DNA from: Seiridium cupressi
Lineage: Eukaryota; Ascomycota; Sordariomycetes; Amphisphaeriales; Sporocadaceae
DNA: 64,000 nt
Assembly: GCA_036674765.1 (NCBI GenBank)
Contig: JARVKI010000010.1
Coordinates: forward strand, 124,001 to 188,000
Direction: 5' to 3'
Shown here: piece by piece, positions 1-13,310 of the stretch
Layout of the letters: every line of letters begins with the position of its first letter
Position numbering within the stretch: the first letter of the stretch is position 1
The notes under the pieces: generated by a model
What the model was told of the DNA's origin: nothing
The model's input: the letters and a program-made list of their open reading frames with translations, nothing else
The model's database searches: none
Made by a program: the position numbers and the translations under genes

Positions 1-1997
1 GGTTGGAAGGGTTCTCATGATCGGCCCCAGACGCAAGACTTTGAGTAGTCTCCCATCCGATTCCAAGCTCAGCTCGTCATTGTGGGCACACCAACATTCT
101 CATAGACAACACACGTGGCGTGCGGGCGCGGAAATAAGCTTGAACAAGCCTGGGAGAACCATGCACCATGGGTTGGCCATGAATGGACATGTGTATGCAT
201 TACCGTCATATGGAGACCAGAATGCGTTCAGGTCAGGCAAAGCTCACTGTCTCAATGTTTGTGCAATATTGGTGGTTAGACCCAACAAGATGAGCAGCTT
301 CGGGAGCCTCCAAAGAACTCGTCCATTGCGACCCCGGCTTGTTCCAGGGGCATACCAGACTAAAGGACGAGTCATGGTCAACGAATGCTTTTACGGGCTT
401 TGCTATCAAATATACGTCTATATCAAGGGCCTACATATAGCTCACAGGGGTCACATCCTCGGGGCTGTGATGATCTTGATCCTTCTCGAACCGTCGTGCT
501 TCCTCGCCTGCTGTTTGTAGCAGTGAAATACCACTCTAGCCAGGGAATTGAAGCTTCAGCCGTTTGCACTGACATCCTTGGCTTTGAAAGAGATTAAGAG
601 GATGCAGTGGGACTTCAAAGGGTCCCTGTTTCGGTTCACGAGGTTCCCCCTTGACATGATCGCCGTACCCAACTGGCTTTTCCTTTGCGAACCCCAAAGA
701 CTGCCGACACCATATACCGGACCGTCTACGCAACCATTAGCAAGTTGACCAAGCTTCATTATTTTCCCACAACGAACAAACTGATCTCACGATCACTAGA
801 TCCCGGAAGCTGGACAAATGCTCACTATTTTTATAGTCCAATTCCAAACCCATGGTTTTGCACGTCCAACACTCCTTGGAATGCCATGACTTGGACGCAG
901 AAACGAAATTTCACAATCGTAAGGTGGTAGACGAGGCCTGATACGGAGGCAGCAAAAAGGATGCCGGAGTGTCACGGCGGCGTTTTCGTCAAGAGCTGTA
1001 GTGCCCCACCAGAGTCAGACTACAGACACGACATATCAGAATGGTAAAAAGAGAATTGGTAAAAACATTTTATTGTCCCCAGATTATGACCCGCGCCGTG
1101 AAGTCGTGATAAGGAAAACACAGCTACGCAAAGAATGTCTTGAACTATAGGAGTGGTGGTGAGATGGGTATCTATCCTAACTCATCCACGACCGAGATCT
1201 CAGCATGACCTAGGCTTCCGCCGCAGGCGTATGCTCTTAGAGACCGGGACTACTATGTGTTCACCATTCTTCCCTAACTTTGGTGAAGCGCCCGGTCGCG
1301 CTTCACATAAGCCGCCCATATTTCAACGAGGCACGCTTATTTGTAAGGGACCAGCTCCATCCGTGAAACCCGGGCCCCCGGCAACACCCACTAAAAATTA
1401 TTAACCAGAAAACCCTAGCCTCCTGGGCTTTCACCACTTGCATCTATTTTGTTTCGCCCTGCAGCCAGAAAAGAAAACAAACATTGCCTTGTTTCATGAT
1501 GCGGAAAAAGAAGAGGGAAGGAAGACAGCAGAAGTCAAGAATAGTTGCCAAAAACAGATTCAAGGAATCGCAGAAGGTACGCAGATGGTTGAGGAAATCC
1601 ACGGTATTATCGCATGTTGCTGCAAGTATTCAAAGACCGCTAGAACGAGGGCTCGAGAGCCTCCCTAGGCGATAAAGAGTAACGAGGGGGGAGAAGGGTC
1701 CCAAAATGTACGATCGCTGTGCCAGACGCAATGTCGAATGCCAAGATAAGGTCTCGTCATGCAAAGTTCCGCGGCTGATGGAGTTGATGAAGTGGCAAGA
1801 ACTAGAACAAGGTTCATGCGCCGAGAGTGGTTCGGAGTAGTTTGAGAAGTATGAGAGGAAGGAGACAGTGCCACCAAAAGACAAGAGGTATATATTTGCC
1901 AGAACGCCAATCGAGTGAACATCAAGTGGTATCGGAACCAAAGTCGAATACATATGTACGACGTGACCAAGTCAGCTAGTCATCTGAGCATTCCTCA
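1..1997. other. No gene recognised
   Basis: Short open frames occur on both strands (for example 17-520 + and 1630-1953 -), but none has a recognisable domain, a plausible splice partner or protein-like composition. The right part (about 1700-1997) is probably 3' flank of the homeobox gene that ends at 1998. I see no repeat or RNA gene here. Confidence 0.5.
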
Positions 1998-3927
1998 TTA
2001 TTGCTGATGAGCCATGCTCTCAGGTGTGCCGGCATGATCCATTCCGTCAAACTGTACCAGTTGGCTCATGTCCAAGTCAGCTTGGTGTTGCTCAACATAC
2101 GCCGGCGAGTGGGGGTGGTGCATTGGCAGGTTGATGGTGTGTTTCGAATACATCTCGTTCAGGCTGTGCCCGTCGTCCGAAACGGCAGATTCGCCCATCG
2201 GGTAGATGTCGGCAGAAGCGCTGCGCATCATACCCATCGGAGGGGATTGCTCAACAATAGTGGGATCCCCGTGTGTGAATGGGAGAGGCGAGACGGACTG
2301 GGGGATCATGCTTTGCGGCTGCACCATGGGTGACAGGAAGCTGCTGCTATAGGGAGTGTTGTAGCTGGACGCTGGCAGCGGGGTGTTTTCGGGCGCCTGC
2401 GAGAAGTAGTTCGAGTTGGTGGAATACTCTGAAGGCGCACTGGTGGCGGCGGACAGAGGATATGGCCGCAGATCCATGCCATAGCCAGCCTGGGTATCAA
2501 TTCGCAGACCAGGTCCAACGGGGCTCATTTGTTGAGGGTGCTGGGGCACTGGAGCAAACACATTAGGGTTGTGGGGATGAGCTTGCGTCTCGCCAGGGTG
2601 CTGGATGAAGAACGATGGCATCGGGTTTTGGAACAGCGAGAAATCAACCGGCGCAGGAACCGAGCGACTGCGCTGGCGCTTGTGTCCCGGACCACGCATG
2701 CCGGGGTGACCGGGGCTGATGCCCCATTGCGACTCTTGAAACATTCCAATGTGAGGCTGGGCAAAGTTGGGCTGCGACGACGGACGCGCAGTGGGTGAGA
2801 CTGGTGCCGACATCGACAGCGCATGGTGAGCTTGGTCGAGGTAGGGGCTTGGGTTGTGACGGTTCATGAAAGACTCCAGTGAAACCAGTTTTGCTAGTTG
2901 ACCACTGAGGACCTTTGGTGTTCCGCCGAGGTGGTGGACAAAGCACTGGGTAGCCTGTTGGTCTTCGGTGAAGTCACCGCACTGGAAGAACCCATTCGAG
3001 CTTGGGGTTGAATCCATGAAGAAGTTTGGCGGTCGGTTCAGCTCGATGACGATGCCGGCAGGCTTGCTTGGGTCGCCCTCGGGGTTGTCAAGGTAGATGT
3101 TCTTGATAGCACTGAAGTGATATTCGATCTTATACCCGGCCTGGTCATTGTTGATGTAGTAGGTCATGGTGCACTTCTCCGGCGAGTAGAAAATGATCAG
3201 ATCCATCGTGTTCTGCCCGACACGCGTCCATTTACCGATCGTCAATGAACGGCAAGTGAGATGGTGAATCAAGACCTTGCCCTGACCACCTTGTTCACCA
3301 CCAAGCATCATCGACGTGCCATATGGCACCAGACCAGTCCGGCCCAGAAAGGCACCACCCATACCCTTACCAGACTCCATTGCCTGCATGGCCAGATAAG
3401 CCCTCATGGACTCGGGTATCGAATCGATGTCTTCACCAGTCTCCAAACTCTTCTTGGCCAACAGCTTGATTTTGGCACGTCTGCATGAGGTTAGTCTCGA
3501 AAGCGATAACCGAGAGGCATAGTGGGTCATACCTATTTTGGAACCAGATCTGTACAGACCTTTCGGTCATGTTGATCTCCTCCGCGATCCTTTCTCTAAC
3601 ATTAGCTGTAGGTGTCGGGTTCTTGTTGAATTCCATCTCCAAGGTGGTCAACTGGTCTTGGGTCGCACGCTGTCGCTTCTGGTTCTTCTGCTGCTGCGTA
3701 AGAGTGCTTTTCCTCGGAGGCCGCCGCGACTGAGAAGACTGAGACTTGGAGTTGGATGCGGCGGATGATGTTGGCGAGGGTGACTGGCTTGTCTTCATGG
3801 CCATTGACGCGCTGGTCGGGCCGGGAGTGGACAGCATGTCGGATGGTGAATGTGTCTGCTCCGCGGCGATTTGAACGCTGGAACCTGACGGCTCCATTTT
3901 GATCGCGTCCATTGTGGCGACTCCCAA
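1998..3927 (-). CDS. Homeobox transcription factor (Htf1/HtfA-like), two exons
   Basis: This is a sequence-specific nuclear regulator of about 625 aa. Exon 1 is 3533-3927 and exon 2 is 1998-3480. The 52-bp intron 3481-3532 has GTATGA...CATGCAG ends and splits the homeodomain at the arginine codon of WFQNRRAK. The homeodomain lies at about residues 80-139, with the helix-3 signature [14 protein letters not shown] and a basic N-terminal arm. A Ser/Thr/Pro-rich low-complexity stretch (about 25-75) precedes it. After it comes a second conserved-looking segment (about 150-290: [20 protein letters not shown], then a region around [17 protein letters not shown]), then a long Pro/Ser/Gln-rich tail that could activate transcription. 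The architecture resembles fungal conidiation regulators of the Htf1/HtfA (MoHOX2) type; that assignment is inference. ATG 3927 is used, and a second in-frame ATG at 3912 is possible. No neighbour shares its promoter: nearly 8 kb upstream is gene-free. Confidence 0.88.
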
Positions 3928-4208
3928 GCTTCCTCAAGAGTCACTATAAGAAGCTTCCGTAGGTATATCAGAGACTGTGGCTGTGACTTATGTCGACAAG
4001 ACGCGTTTTAGTATTTGATATAGCTCGATAGCAGGTGGGGGGATATGGTGTCGTAAGCAAAGTGGAGGTTCGAAAGTTGTAAAAATGAGCAAGGAGCGTC
4101 GTCCGGATCCAGGTGTGTGGATGAGGATATATTCAGTGGCTCGATACCGTGTAATAGTGGTAGGGAGCGTGGCAAGTGGTGAAGCCGAAGGAATGAAATG
4201 GACCCGAA

Positions 4209-4440
4209 AGGAGTGACGGTGTCCGTATTGGCAGGAATAGCAAAAGAGAGCGTGTGGGCGAAGAAAAGGAAAGACGGAGAGAAAAGAGGAGAGAGGAATT
4301 ATCGATTGAACGATAAGACCAACGACGATGAAGACGATGGATGAATTCAGGTCGAAGGGGGAAAAGGAAAGGAGGAGAGGAGAGAAGGGGTGCGGCACAT
4401 AGTAAAAAAAAACCCGACCGGGTCTCCTGGGTGGGTTTGA
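4209..4440 (-). promoter_or_regulatory. CT-rich leader/promoter tract of the homeobox gene
   Basis: On the minus (coding) strand this stretch is dominated by C and T runs, directly upstream of the homeobox start at 3927. Pyrimidine-rich tracts just before transcription starts are usual in filamentous fungi. The transcription start itself cannot be placed. Confidence 0.4.
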
Positions 4441-4917
4441 GTTCAGGTTCCTGGATTCTGTGTGGAAGGTGTCTTTTGGCGAACTAGGGGGGACCCCAAC
4501 CGGGCCATGCTCACGATGGAGCGCTCGCCTACTGGTGGAGAGCAGCAGTGAGCGGCGCTGCGTGCTGCAGGGTGTTCCATTCGGGATGGCTGCCACACAC
4601 CGTCTCTTCTGCCCTGTCTTGCCTTACCATGCCCGGCGTGACTAGGCCAGGAGAGATGCGGCAAGACTGTGCAGATACGAGTGGTGCAGACTGTCCGACG
4701 TTGGTCGATCCACCGACAGAGGCAACGGAGCACAGCAGTCGAACTGGGCGCTGCTAACTGGGCCAGCCACTTGGTCCGAATAGTCCAGGCGGCCAGAGCC
4801 AAAAAGAACTGGCCGTTTCCGTTTCGGGCGCAGCGGTTTCGCAAGTGTGTTCTTCGTCGGGTTCTGTGGATTGGATCGCTGGCCGCGGGTGGGACGAAAA
4901 AGAAGAGACAAGTCCTA

Positions 4918-4930
4918 CCCCCCCCCCCCC
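4918..4930. repeat. 13-base C homopolymer
   Basis: An uninterrupted run of 13 C on the + strand, the longest G/C homopolymer noticed in the window. It is likely length-variable and prone to sequencing error. Confidence 0.9.
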
Positions 4931-7900
4931 GTCAGACCCATCATTCGATCCCAGTGAAACTGACGGCAGTCGGGATCTACGATTCTGTACCTCGCCAGTA
5001 CATGAGGGCAGGAGAAGGCTTGGCAGGCTGGGACCTGGCGACCAACCACGCAGTGGCATGCACGCGACAGGCAAAAAGGAGCGCCGCCAGCTGAGGGAGC
5101 ATTGAAGCGGATGACAAGCCTTAGCGCGTATGCACAACGTTTCGAGGTCGCTACCAAGTAGCTAGCTGCTAGCGCCGTCGTGCTAGCATCTTGGTCTAAC
5201 CCCTGACTCTTGTCCCAGTTTGGAAACTAGACAGTGTGAATTGCTTCCTCTTTGATGCTAGGGACCAGGGGGCAGACAACCACATGACGAGGAGAGTCGA
5301 GGGGTTGCGAATGGCAGTTGGGGGCGTCATCCTGAACGGAAGGGCTGCCGGCCAGAAAGGGTGTTACCGGGCAATTGCCGCCCAGCGCTCGCTCAATGGG
5401 CCATGGTCTCACTCGGAGCCGACAGAGCACCAGCATTTGAAGGCGTCGAACATGCTCCCGGGGGCGCGACGCAGTCAAGTCAAGGCGTTGAGGCGTGAGT
5501 ATACCTGCCTAGCTAACTATAGACGTACATATGCAATTCTGAGCCTCATACCGCTTTTCCACTATGACTGGAGCCCTCTCCACTTGAGATCGCCATTTGA
5601 CGTTTTGTGGTCCTGGTCGGGTTCAGTGTCGGTCTTAATCCCGTCCTGGATCAAGCACGCCGGCGCTGGTTGATTCGGATTGGGGTTGCAGGTCATCGGC
5701 AATGCAGTATCCAGCACTGGCAACTCGACTTACCGACGGCGTTTGTTTGTTGTCTGCCTATTCCAGACAACAGGTGCACGCGCCTTCTGTGTTTGCTGGA
5801 AACTCACACATCCACGATTAGCTCGTTTGAGTCTACTCCGTAGTACATAGCTGTGGACTCGTACCGCCCCTCGGCATGCAAGGTTGAGGTTAGAAAGTTT
5901 ACAACATGCCGAGACACCAGCGTCAACTTTGCAGTCGATCTGGCGATCCACGCCGGGCCTTGGGTAACCTGTCGCTTTCGCGTTGAACCTTGGTAGCCGA
6001 GTGTGTGGTGACCATGGCGAGGTTTACTACGGTGATTGGATCTGCTCAGGAGAAGGATGCCAGTACTCCTTCATGGAAGCTTTGTACTTGCCTGCCTTGC
6101 AGCTGACGCCGAGGGTCTGCCAGAGGAGCCGTTTGACAGATAGCGAGCAGCTTGATTGGCCCGCTCGGCGAACCACGGTGTTGACGCGATCATAGCTGTC
6201 TGACACAAGCAAGTCGGTCCTCCTGACTCACATTTTGTTTATGAGTGCAACGGCCGACTTGGTTCGGACTACAAGTGACAAGAGGAAGAGACGTATCACG
6301 GACATGGTTTTGAGCCCTGCACACGAAGCGATGGCCGCTGGTCGCTGTCTCTCATGAGCATTGCGAGGGTTCCTCCATCACGGATGTTGGACACGGGATT
6401 CTGGATGATGGATTCTGGATTCGCTGCATGCTGATGGTGGGGTCGTCGTTTGCACTGGCGCGTCTCCTTGGACCTAATGAGGAGCGCACAGGCTGTTGGC
6501 TGTTCTCCGCCTGCATCCAGTCTCCAGTCTCCCACCCGCCAGCCCGCCTGACTGAGGTGCTTTTCCCATCTCTCGCATGAATCGGCCAGAAGCACGAGAA
6601 AAGGGGCGCGTCTTGGGCCAGGGTCCGCCGTCGTTGTGCATGATCTTCGCGTCCCACGTCGTCAAGTCTAGCATTCAGCATTAGACCTGATAGTACAGCA
6701 CCGTCACCTTCATCGCCACGCTTCATGACTCTGCCCACCGCGCCGTGTAGATACCAATGAAAACGGCCCTCAGCCTGGTCCGTTGTTGTCATCTCGGGAT
6801 TTGCACCGTCGGCGTGTGCTATCATAGACTCCTAGTCGGCCGGACTCGGAACAGGCGGTGGTCCATGCCAGCTTCGGTCAGCCATCTACTATGGGGCGCG
6901 ACGGCAAGGGCCATCGACAGCATGCTGCAGCAGTGGAACTGCCCTGGGCCTTGACAACTGATGACACTCACACCACAGTCAGCCCGCACCAGAGGAGGGG
7001 GACAGTCGAGGGCAGACGATCCATCCCATCTTGCCTGTTTGGTCATCCCTGCGCGCCCTCTGCTCTGCACCAGTCGAGACACCATCCACGTCGGCTCCAG
7101 TCACGGACCGACCAATAGCCTTGGACGATCATGTCCCCCCTGTCCAGCAGGCAGCTTTCCGCCCAAGTCGTGCATCCTCCGTTTGGACCTCCGTCTCTGT
7201 CCTCATTCGGATTGGACCGTTGTCGTACCTGCGTCGGCCTTGGTACCACACAGAGCTGCAGCATTTTTGTTCCTGCAGTAGCTCGCCCTCTAGCCACAGA
7301 CGCGCCAACCCATTAGCTGCGCACTGTGCCAGTGAAGCGTGTCTAGCAGCCCGTTTGTTGGAGGCGTTTCTGGGCGGTGCAACCTCGTGGAGCGTCGCCC
7401 TCCACCAGTCCGGACATGTCGCTGCACCTGCATCACCAGTGCACAAGGTACGCTTCTGCTCTGACGCCAGTGACCCCGCGCTTACCCTGAGTAGTCCTCA
7501 GCTTCTTCGCGCCATGGTTCATCGTTGGCTGATATCTACGGTCTAAATCGCGTAGTGTCTTCTATTTCTGTCTGAAGCTCGTCATTCGCTGGACTACTAC
7601 CACGAAGCATTCAGCCTCAACTGCCTTTCCCCCATACATGCGGTAGGAGCAAACAACTCTCGGTGACTCGATACGCCACAGATTGCGTTCGTGGGCTGGT
7701 GCATCTGGAAGACATGCTTCTTCCCATGACGAAACTGCCAAGCAGGGCCTCAACGCCCCCGCTATTTAGCGCTTCTTCTCCATGTCAAGAGCAGCCAACG
7801 TTTCGAACCCAATCGACTGCCAGCACTTGAAACCCCAGTGTCAGTGACTTATCTGCCATATTGTCGCGATATATGCGCTCTTCTGCCTGGCATCGCAATA

Positions 7901-10900
7901 TACAGAGACACGCGGCCTTTTCAGAACTAAGTACTCGTCGTCATGGCCCGCATCCCATTTGGAAGACCAACATTTCGCCAAACCTGGGACCACCGGGATC
8001 GTGTCGCTGACGGGAGCTCGGGAACACAATCGGCACCGTTGCCGAAGCCATAGCAGCATGTCTCTTGGAAGCATACCTAGCTCGTTAGCGGAGCAATCGG
8101 CTAGAAAGGTGCCCACGAGGGTTACATCTCCAGACCGTCGAACCACTCACAGAATCACAATGTACACCGCGCTGCTGGGCCTGTGCCTGACAGTGGTAAG
8201 GCCTGCGGCAAAGCGTGTGACATACCTGGTCCTTGTCGGTCACGCTTGAAGAGTGCCCTGCTAGCTTCTGTGCGACAGCAAGCTTTCGTCCGATGGCCTC
8301 GCCCTGCACAGGCCCGCCTCAGCCGCATGAAAGTGCATAACGCTCTGATTTGTTTCTGCTGCACCAATCTAGTTGAATCGAGCTAAACTTTTGGGTCATG
8401 CACGTGTACTCCTCAGTTGCATATCAAATTTTTTTTTTGGTCGTCTCAAGATGCCTTCACGGTGCCTCGAAGCGTCATGGCAGTATTGAAATAGTCATCT
8501 TATGTCAGGCTAGGTCCTCGAGTCTACAGAAGCAGCCAATTTGGCCTGATACGTATGTCTCAACTTTGCCAATTGTTATCGAGAAGACGGTCTTTGGGTG
8601 ATTACTAACTATATGCATATTCCTGTCATATTCCTCACCCCGGACCGTAAGAGTGAGCATTGGTATATTTGCAACCAATGATCAGCAACCGCTTGTCGCG
8701 TATGCGTGAAAGAACGACTTGAAGTTGCTGAGAGGATGTGATTGCTGATAATCACTTGACCGTGTTGCAGTATTTTCACTAGTCCTCGCTCCACAAATCT
8801 ATCCATCGTCACTATCACACATTCCGTGATAGTGAAGCTTGGATCCCAATATCTGCCATGTCCTTGAGATACGAATGTAACACATAACTACTACTCATAC
8901 TTTGATACCTACCAGCTAAGACCCGGCGGTGAAAGAGTGAAGGGCGTTATCAGCTCTTCTCTAATCGTAGTAAGGATAAATCATTCTCGTAGTTACCAAG
9001 GTGTAGACTAGGCTCTTGAATTGAGTCTTGACTATGGGTTTCTCAAGATCAGAAGGAAGTAGCACCCACTTCTTGGCTCCAAGGAACAGTTAAGCAACTC
9101 AAGTTGGTCACGGACCCAACCGTCCGGCAGCCCGGTTGTCGAAGCTGGCCCCGGGCGGCGGCGGCTTGGGCAACCCATTTGGTGCCTGGCATCTCTTTGC
9201 TGACCTGGGCCCAGGTTTGGATCATGCCGTTGGACGGATTGCCTCTTACTCAGATGGCATTCTCCTCCAAATCCGGACAGGGCGACTTGCCTGAATTCGC
9301 GGTTTGCCAAGCCCAACTACAGCAGTAGCGTAGCATTGAGCCCCTCGTCTCCTGTCATCTGGAACAAAGCTCGCGCGTCAACCCACGGATCTACACCAGC
9401 ATGTTCGTCTGAAGTTCAGCAAGCGTTTCTTTCCTCGGAATGTTATTGTGAACGGACAACAGGACCCCCCTGCCCACGCCTGAATTTAGGGTTTCTTTTA
9501 CAAGCTGCCAGAATCGTGCAGGCTGATCGCCTATCTGTGCAGAAAATCCCATCGAGGCTGTGCACTATGCATCTCCATTTTTAGCACTCGGGTTGCCGGC
9601 CACTTTTGGCCCGTTCCCCATACCACGCGGCAATGCGCAGCGAGCGAGCGTCCGTACGCATGAATGATGAGCACAATACTCCGACAGATCGCGGCTCGTC
9701 GCTCTGGAGAATGTTTGAACCCGTGCTTGTGATTCTCCGAGCTTACATGGGACGTGCCAATTCTGATACCCTAGCTCCAACACAGCTTAAGCCAAGCTTT
9801 CCAATGTCTGAGACAAGATATTTTAAGCCATGATATTCAGGAGCTATTCTCAACGACACGGTTCACTGTAGTCTTCCATAAGCCTCACTGGCTACTGAGA
9901 AGCATCGTAGAGCCACTTGGATGAGGTAAGATCAGAGGCTGCATTAGTCTGCAATGGCTCTCAGCACCGCGCAAGGCTACGAGGATCTCCTAGATAGTCA
10001 GTTGCCAATGAAGTTTGATGGAGCGCCACTTGACCCAACCACAAGACGGGTCTCCCATTTCTACCAAACAATACTACAGTAATGCACAGGTGATATTTCA
10101 CGATGCCGGGATACCCTGATAACAATAGCGTTGACCAATCCATCAAGGCGACACGCTGGGCTGGAAATTGTTCAAAAATGAATATGACATCCCCGGGTCA
10201 TGCTCGACAACTTATACAACTCATATATCAGTGTACCCATGAGATACTTCTCAGTACGTCCCTCTCTAGATGGCATGCTGTACTGCGTTATTTGGAAACC
10301 ATAGTGAAAGGTCTCACTAGCAATAGCTCGAGTAGGCCAACATTCCCGTCAAGAAGACCTACAAACAATTCAAAGGTAGGTACCGCGACCATCACACCAT
10401 CATTTGGGGCTAGAGCTTGAATTAATTCACGACCTGGCCGATACATCGAGCTCTATTTTGACTATCCTCGTGTGAACAAAAGCTGCAGTCCTTTCACGTA
10501 ACTTTCGTATGTTGCTAGTGAGTTGTATTTGATCAGGTGTCCCCAAGCATAGAAAGGAAGAACTGATCATGAGACTTATTCTGTGATTGGTAACTATCCT
10601 GCTCGTAATTCAGCCAGTCATTTGTTATTTAGTAGTAACAAATCGTGTTTACCATGTGGATACAGTTACACTTTAGTTACTATGCCCAGACTCAATCCTA
10701 ATACAGCATAACTTAGCCCATGTTAAATGCTCCAACATCACGTCAACCAGGTCGAAGTGCATGCAAATCATGATCAGAATATGAATATAATACTGGTCTG
10801 AGAAATCCAAAGAGACATTTTGAAAAGGTTGCTCATATAAGATATCTTCGTAGCTTTCGAAAAGAAAAAACAAGCTATTTCTTAAATAACCACCCACATA

Positions 10901-11776
10901 ACTAATTTGATACCTATCATACGTCACGACCCCATATGCACAGAGCGAAACCTGGTCTCACTTAATCTCCAGGTATGCCTTTGAGCATCACTTCTGACCA
11001 AGACGAGCAAGCCTCATTTTCTGCTACACGAGTGGCTGTCTTTTGGTTCTTGCAGTGGGTCTTGTGTTTACACAAGTCTGAGCTGTTACAACGCCACTCC
11101 TCACACCACCCCGAACATTGATTGAACGATACAAGCAGTGCCGCCAGATTTTTCGCAGGAGTGTTGACAACCATCGGCGACTCTTCCGTAACCGCTTCCG
11201 ACGTATGTCAAGAGGTCCAACAAATCAACTGCAAGAAATCAACCCCAAATAGCAGCCGGAGCGCGGCTAAATTGTCGAGCGAGCTGCACGTCAACTTTGC
11301 AGCCAGGGACGGTACACTAGGACTTTCCGGCGATAATCGGGCTTGGAGTCCAGCTCAGTGCATGGTGTGTCAGGGGAACCTTGTACGCGCAGGTATCGGG
11401 TGCATGAAGAAAATCAACACAACAAGATGTCCCGGACGCTGTTGGGTACCTCGGGAACTCGTCTGAATATCCAGCAGTGGTCTAGGCTTGAACAGTTGTG
11501 ACAGAGTAAGTCGTTGTATATGGCTATCACACTAGATATTGTGATATGGTGGTGGGCAAGAACAAGGTATCTAGAGCGGTCTTGGAGGGGACTTAAGTCC
11601 GGACGTGCAATGCGGAAATTTTTCAAATAACGGGTTGTTTCCTTTGCTTCCATGAATCATAATTGACATAGGAGAATAGGGTTGCTGGTATTTGTTTGGT
11701 TCTTGACAAATATCTGGGCAGCTTACAAGTTTTAGGGCGATTTGAACTACATAACCTATGGCTATGAAAATGAGAT

Positions 11777-12960
11777 TTATAAATCCTTCATGACTTCATT
11801 GACTGCCTTTGAGGCCATCCGTTTCCTTTGCTCTTCCGGTAGACCAGCGCTCATATCCCTGACAGCTTGTAGTTTCCGCATCATACCCTCGAGTTTTTGG
11901 ATCTCGTCATCGTCCAGCTTCACGTCCTCACCAGCTCCTTCCGCACCCGCAGTCGACTTGCTTTGCTCGCCGTTCGTGAAACTCTCTTGGTCATCTTGAC
12001 CTGCATTCCAGATTGCGCGCTTTAAACCCTCAAAATCCGCCTTGTCGAACCCAAAGTCCAAGCTCTCGGGGTCAAGGTCTGTGTCCTTGGTATTCGAAGA
12101 GTCTGGTACACCTGTGTCGTCGTCGCCGCCGCCCAATGATGTCTCGAAATCACCAAAATCGGATCCCAGATCACCATCAATTTGTGCCCAGTCATTGGCT
12201 TCAAGCGCCTCTCTAGCCCGTGGAATTCCTGTTTTCTCTGCGACATAGAAGTGAGCTTTGCGGTTATCAAATCGCAAGGGAAAGGCCAGGCCTACCGCCG
12301 AACTCGTTTCGCGCGTCGCTACTCTTTGCCCGAACCTGAACGAATTCAAGACCACTCTCCGCAGCGCACTCGTCCCACTCATCCACGTCGTCAATCTCGC
12401 CAAAGCCTAGACAGAGACCGACACCTTCCCAGGACCAGCCACCAAGACCCTCTTTTACGACTTTACCAACATGCTGGATAAGATCCTTGGCTGCTCGTGC
12501 TTCATCTGAGTCGGCTTTGCTAGGCAGAGGGAAGACTATCACGACGCCGCCAAGAACATCAAGGACTTCTTTGGCCTCCGGCTCCAGGAACGACTCTGAC
12601 CAATCCGATGGCTCTGATATGAGATCCAGCCAGATCGGAACGGTCGCTGTGTAATATGCTGTTTTCAGATCGAGGTCATGTGTGGTTCCCGCCAGCGTTG
12701 TTGATGAAGATTCTGGCGCGTTGCCTGTGAGATCTAGGGTTTATGTTAGCTTCAACGCGACAGGAGTGAGTATGGCAAATATGAAGCCTTGAGATCCCAA
12801 CAGTCAGAGCAGACGAACGGCGCCATGGACGATGACGATGACGGGAATCTCCGGGTGCTGTGGATAGCTTCTGGGCCGCACCTTTCACGAACTTGCTCAG
12901 ATGGGGCTCTGAGTCTGTCAGGGAGACGGCCAATATCCGTCGAGGATTTGAGATGTCCAT
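11777..12960 (-). CDS. Irc6/AAGAB (p34)-like clathrin-adaptor assembly chaperone
   Basis: Members of this family bind alpha- and gamma-adaptin and help assemble AP1/AP2 complexes for clathrin vesicle formation; yeast Irc6 is the fungal member. Exons on the minus strand are 12882-12960, 12296-12724 and 11777-12237, joined by introns 12725-12881 (donor GTGCGG) and 12238-12295 (GTAGGC...CGCAG). The product is about 322 aa. The N-terminus MDISNPRRILAVSL begins a Rab-like fold. The middle contains the VLDVLGGVVIVFPLPS strand and GWSWEGVGLCLGFGEIDDVDEWD. The C-terminal third has EKTGIPRAREALEANDW followed by a Gly/Asp-rich acidic linker and the terminal helix DDEIQKLEGMMRKLQAVRDM, typical of this family. 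Reading phase is kept across both joins. The first donor is weak, so that boundary is the least certain. Confidence 0.8.
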
Positions 12961-13310
12961 GATGGATGTGATGTTTTGTTGGTGTTAGCGACGCTCGCAA
13001 GTAAAATAACCTACATTAGTTGAACCCTGCATTCTGGATGGAGGGGCAATCGCGACTTCAGGGTTCACCCCGCCATGCAAACTGACTAAGCGGCTACATT
13101 ATGTATGTATGTATGCGCCCGCGACGGAAGATCGCAATGGGAATCCGGACGTCAAGGCGTCTATTTGAAATTCAATTGACCTCTATACGCATATACTGTG
13201 TTTCCTATGCAATGCATCGCTCGCAATGCGCCGCCGATGCAACCACCCCGGCCATGACTATCACACTTGTCTATCGTCCGCCCTCTGTCTCTACACCGAC
13301 AGACACCGTC
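12961..13310. other. Short intergenic gap with an ATGT microsatellite
   Basis: This lies between the start of the Irc6-like gene and the stop of the coactosin gene, both on the minus strand. It holds a (ATGT)n run at about 13101-13115. It must contain the Irc6-like promoter and the coactosin 3' end. Nothing else is seen. Confidence 0.6.

Larger units (their letters stand above)
3928..11776. promoter_or_regulatory. 7.8-kb gene-free region upstream of the homeobox gene
   Basis: No protein-like open frame, splice-consistent gene or RNA gene could be supported here. The first 500 bp upstream of the homeobox start are strongly pyrimidine-rich on the coding strand (purine-rich on + at about 4209-4440), which fits a long 5' leader or core promoter. 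A 13-base C run lies at 4918-4930. Long upstream regions are common for fungal developmental regulators. An unrecognised non-coding RNA or remote enhancer-like elements are possible but cannot be shown by reading alone. The last kilobase is 3' flank of the Irc6-like gene. Confidence 0.5.

Noticed and set aside
17..520. 167-codon open frame on the + strand
   Set aside because: Composition rich in His, Cys, Arg and Ser without hydrophobic-core pattern, no domain and no splice partner.
1630..1970. Two overlapping minus-strand frames just past the homeobox stop
   Set aside because: Overlap each other in different frames, have no recognisable motif and lie in likely 3' flank.
4443..5137. Several overlapping frames of 80-140 codons on both strands
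   Set aside because: They overlap in many frames in a GC-rich stretch; no one frame looks protein-like.
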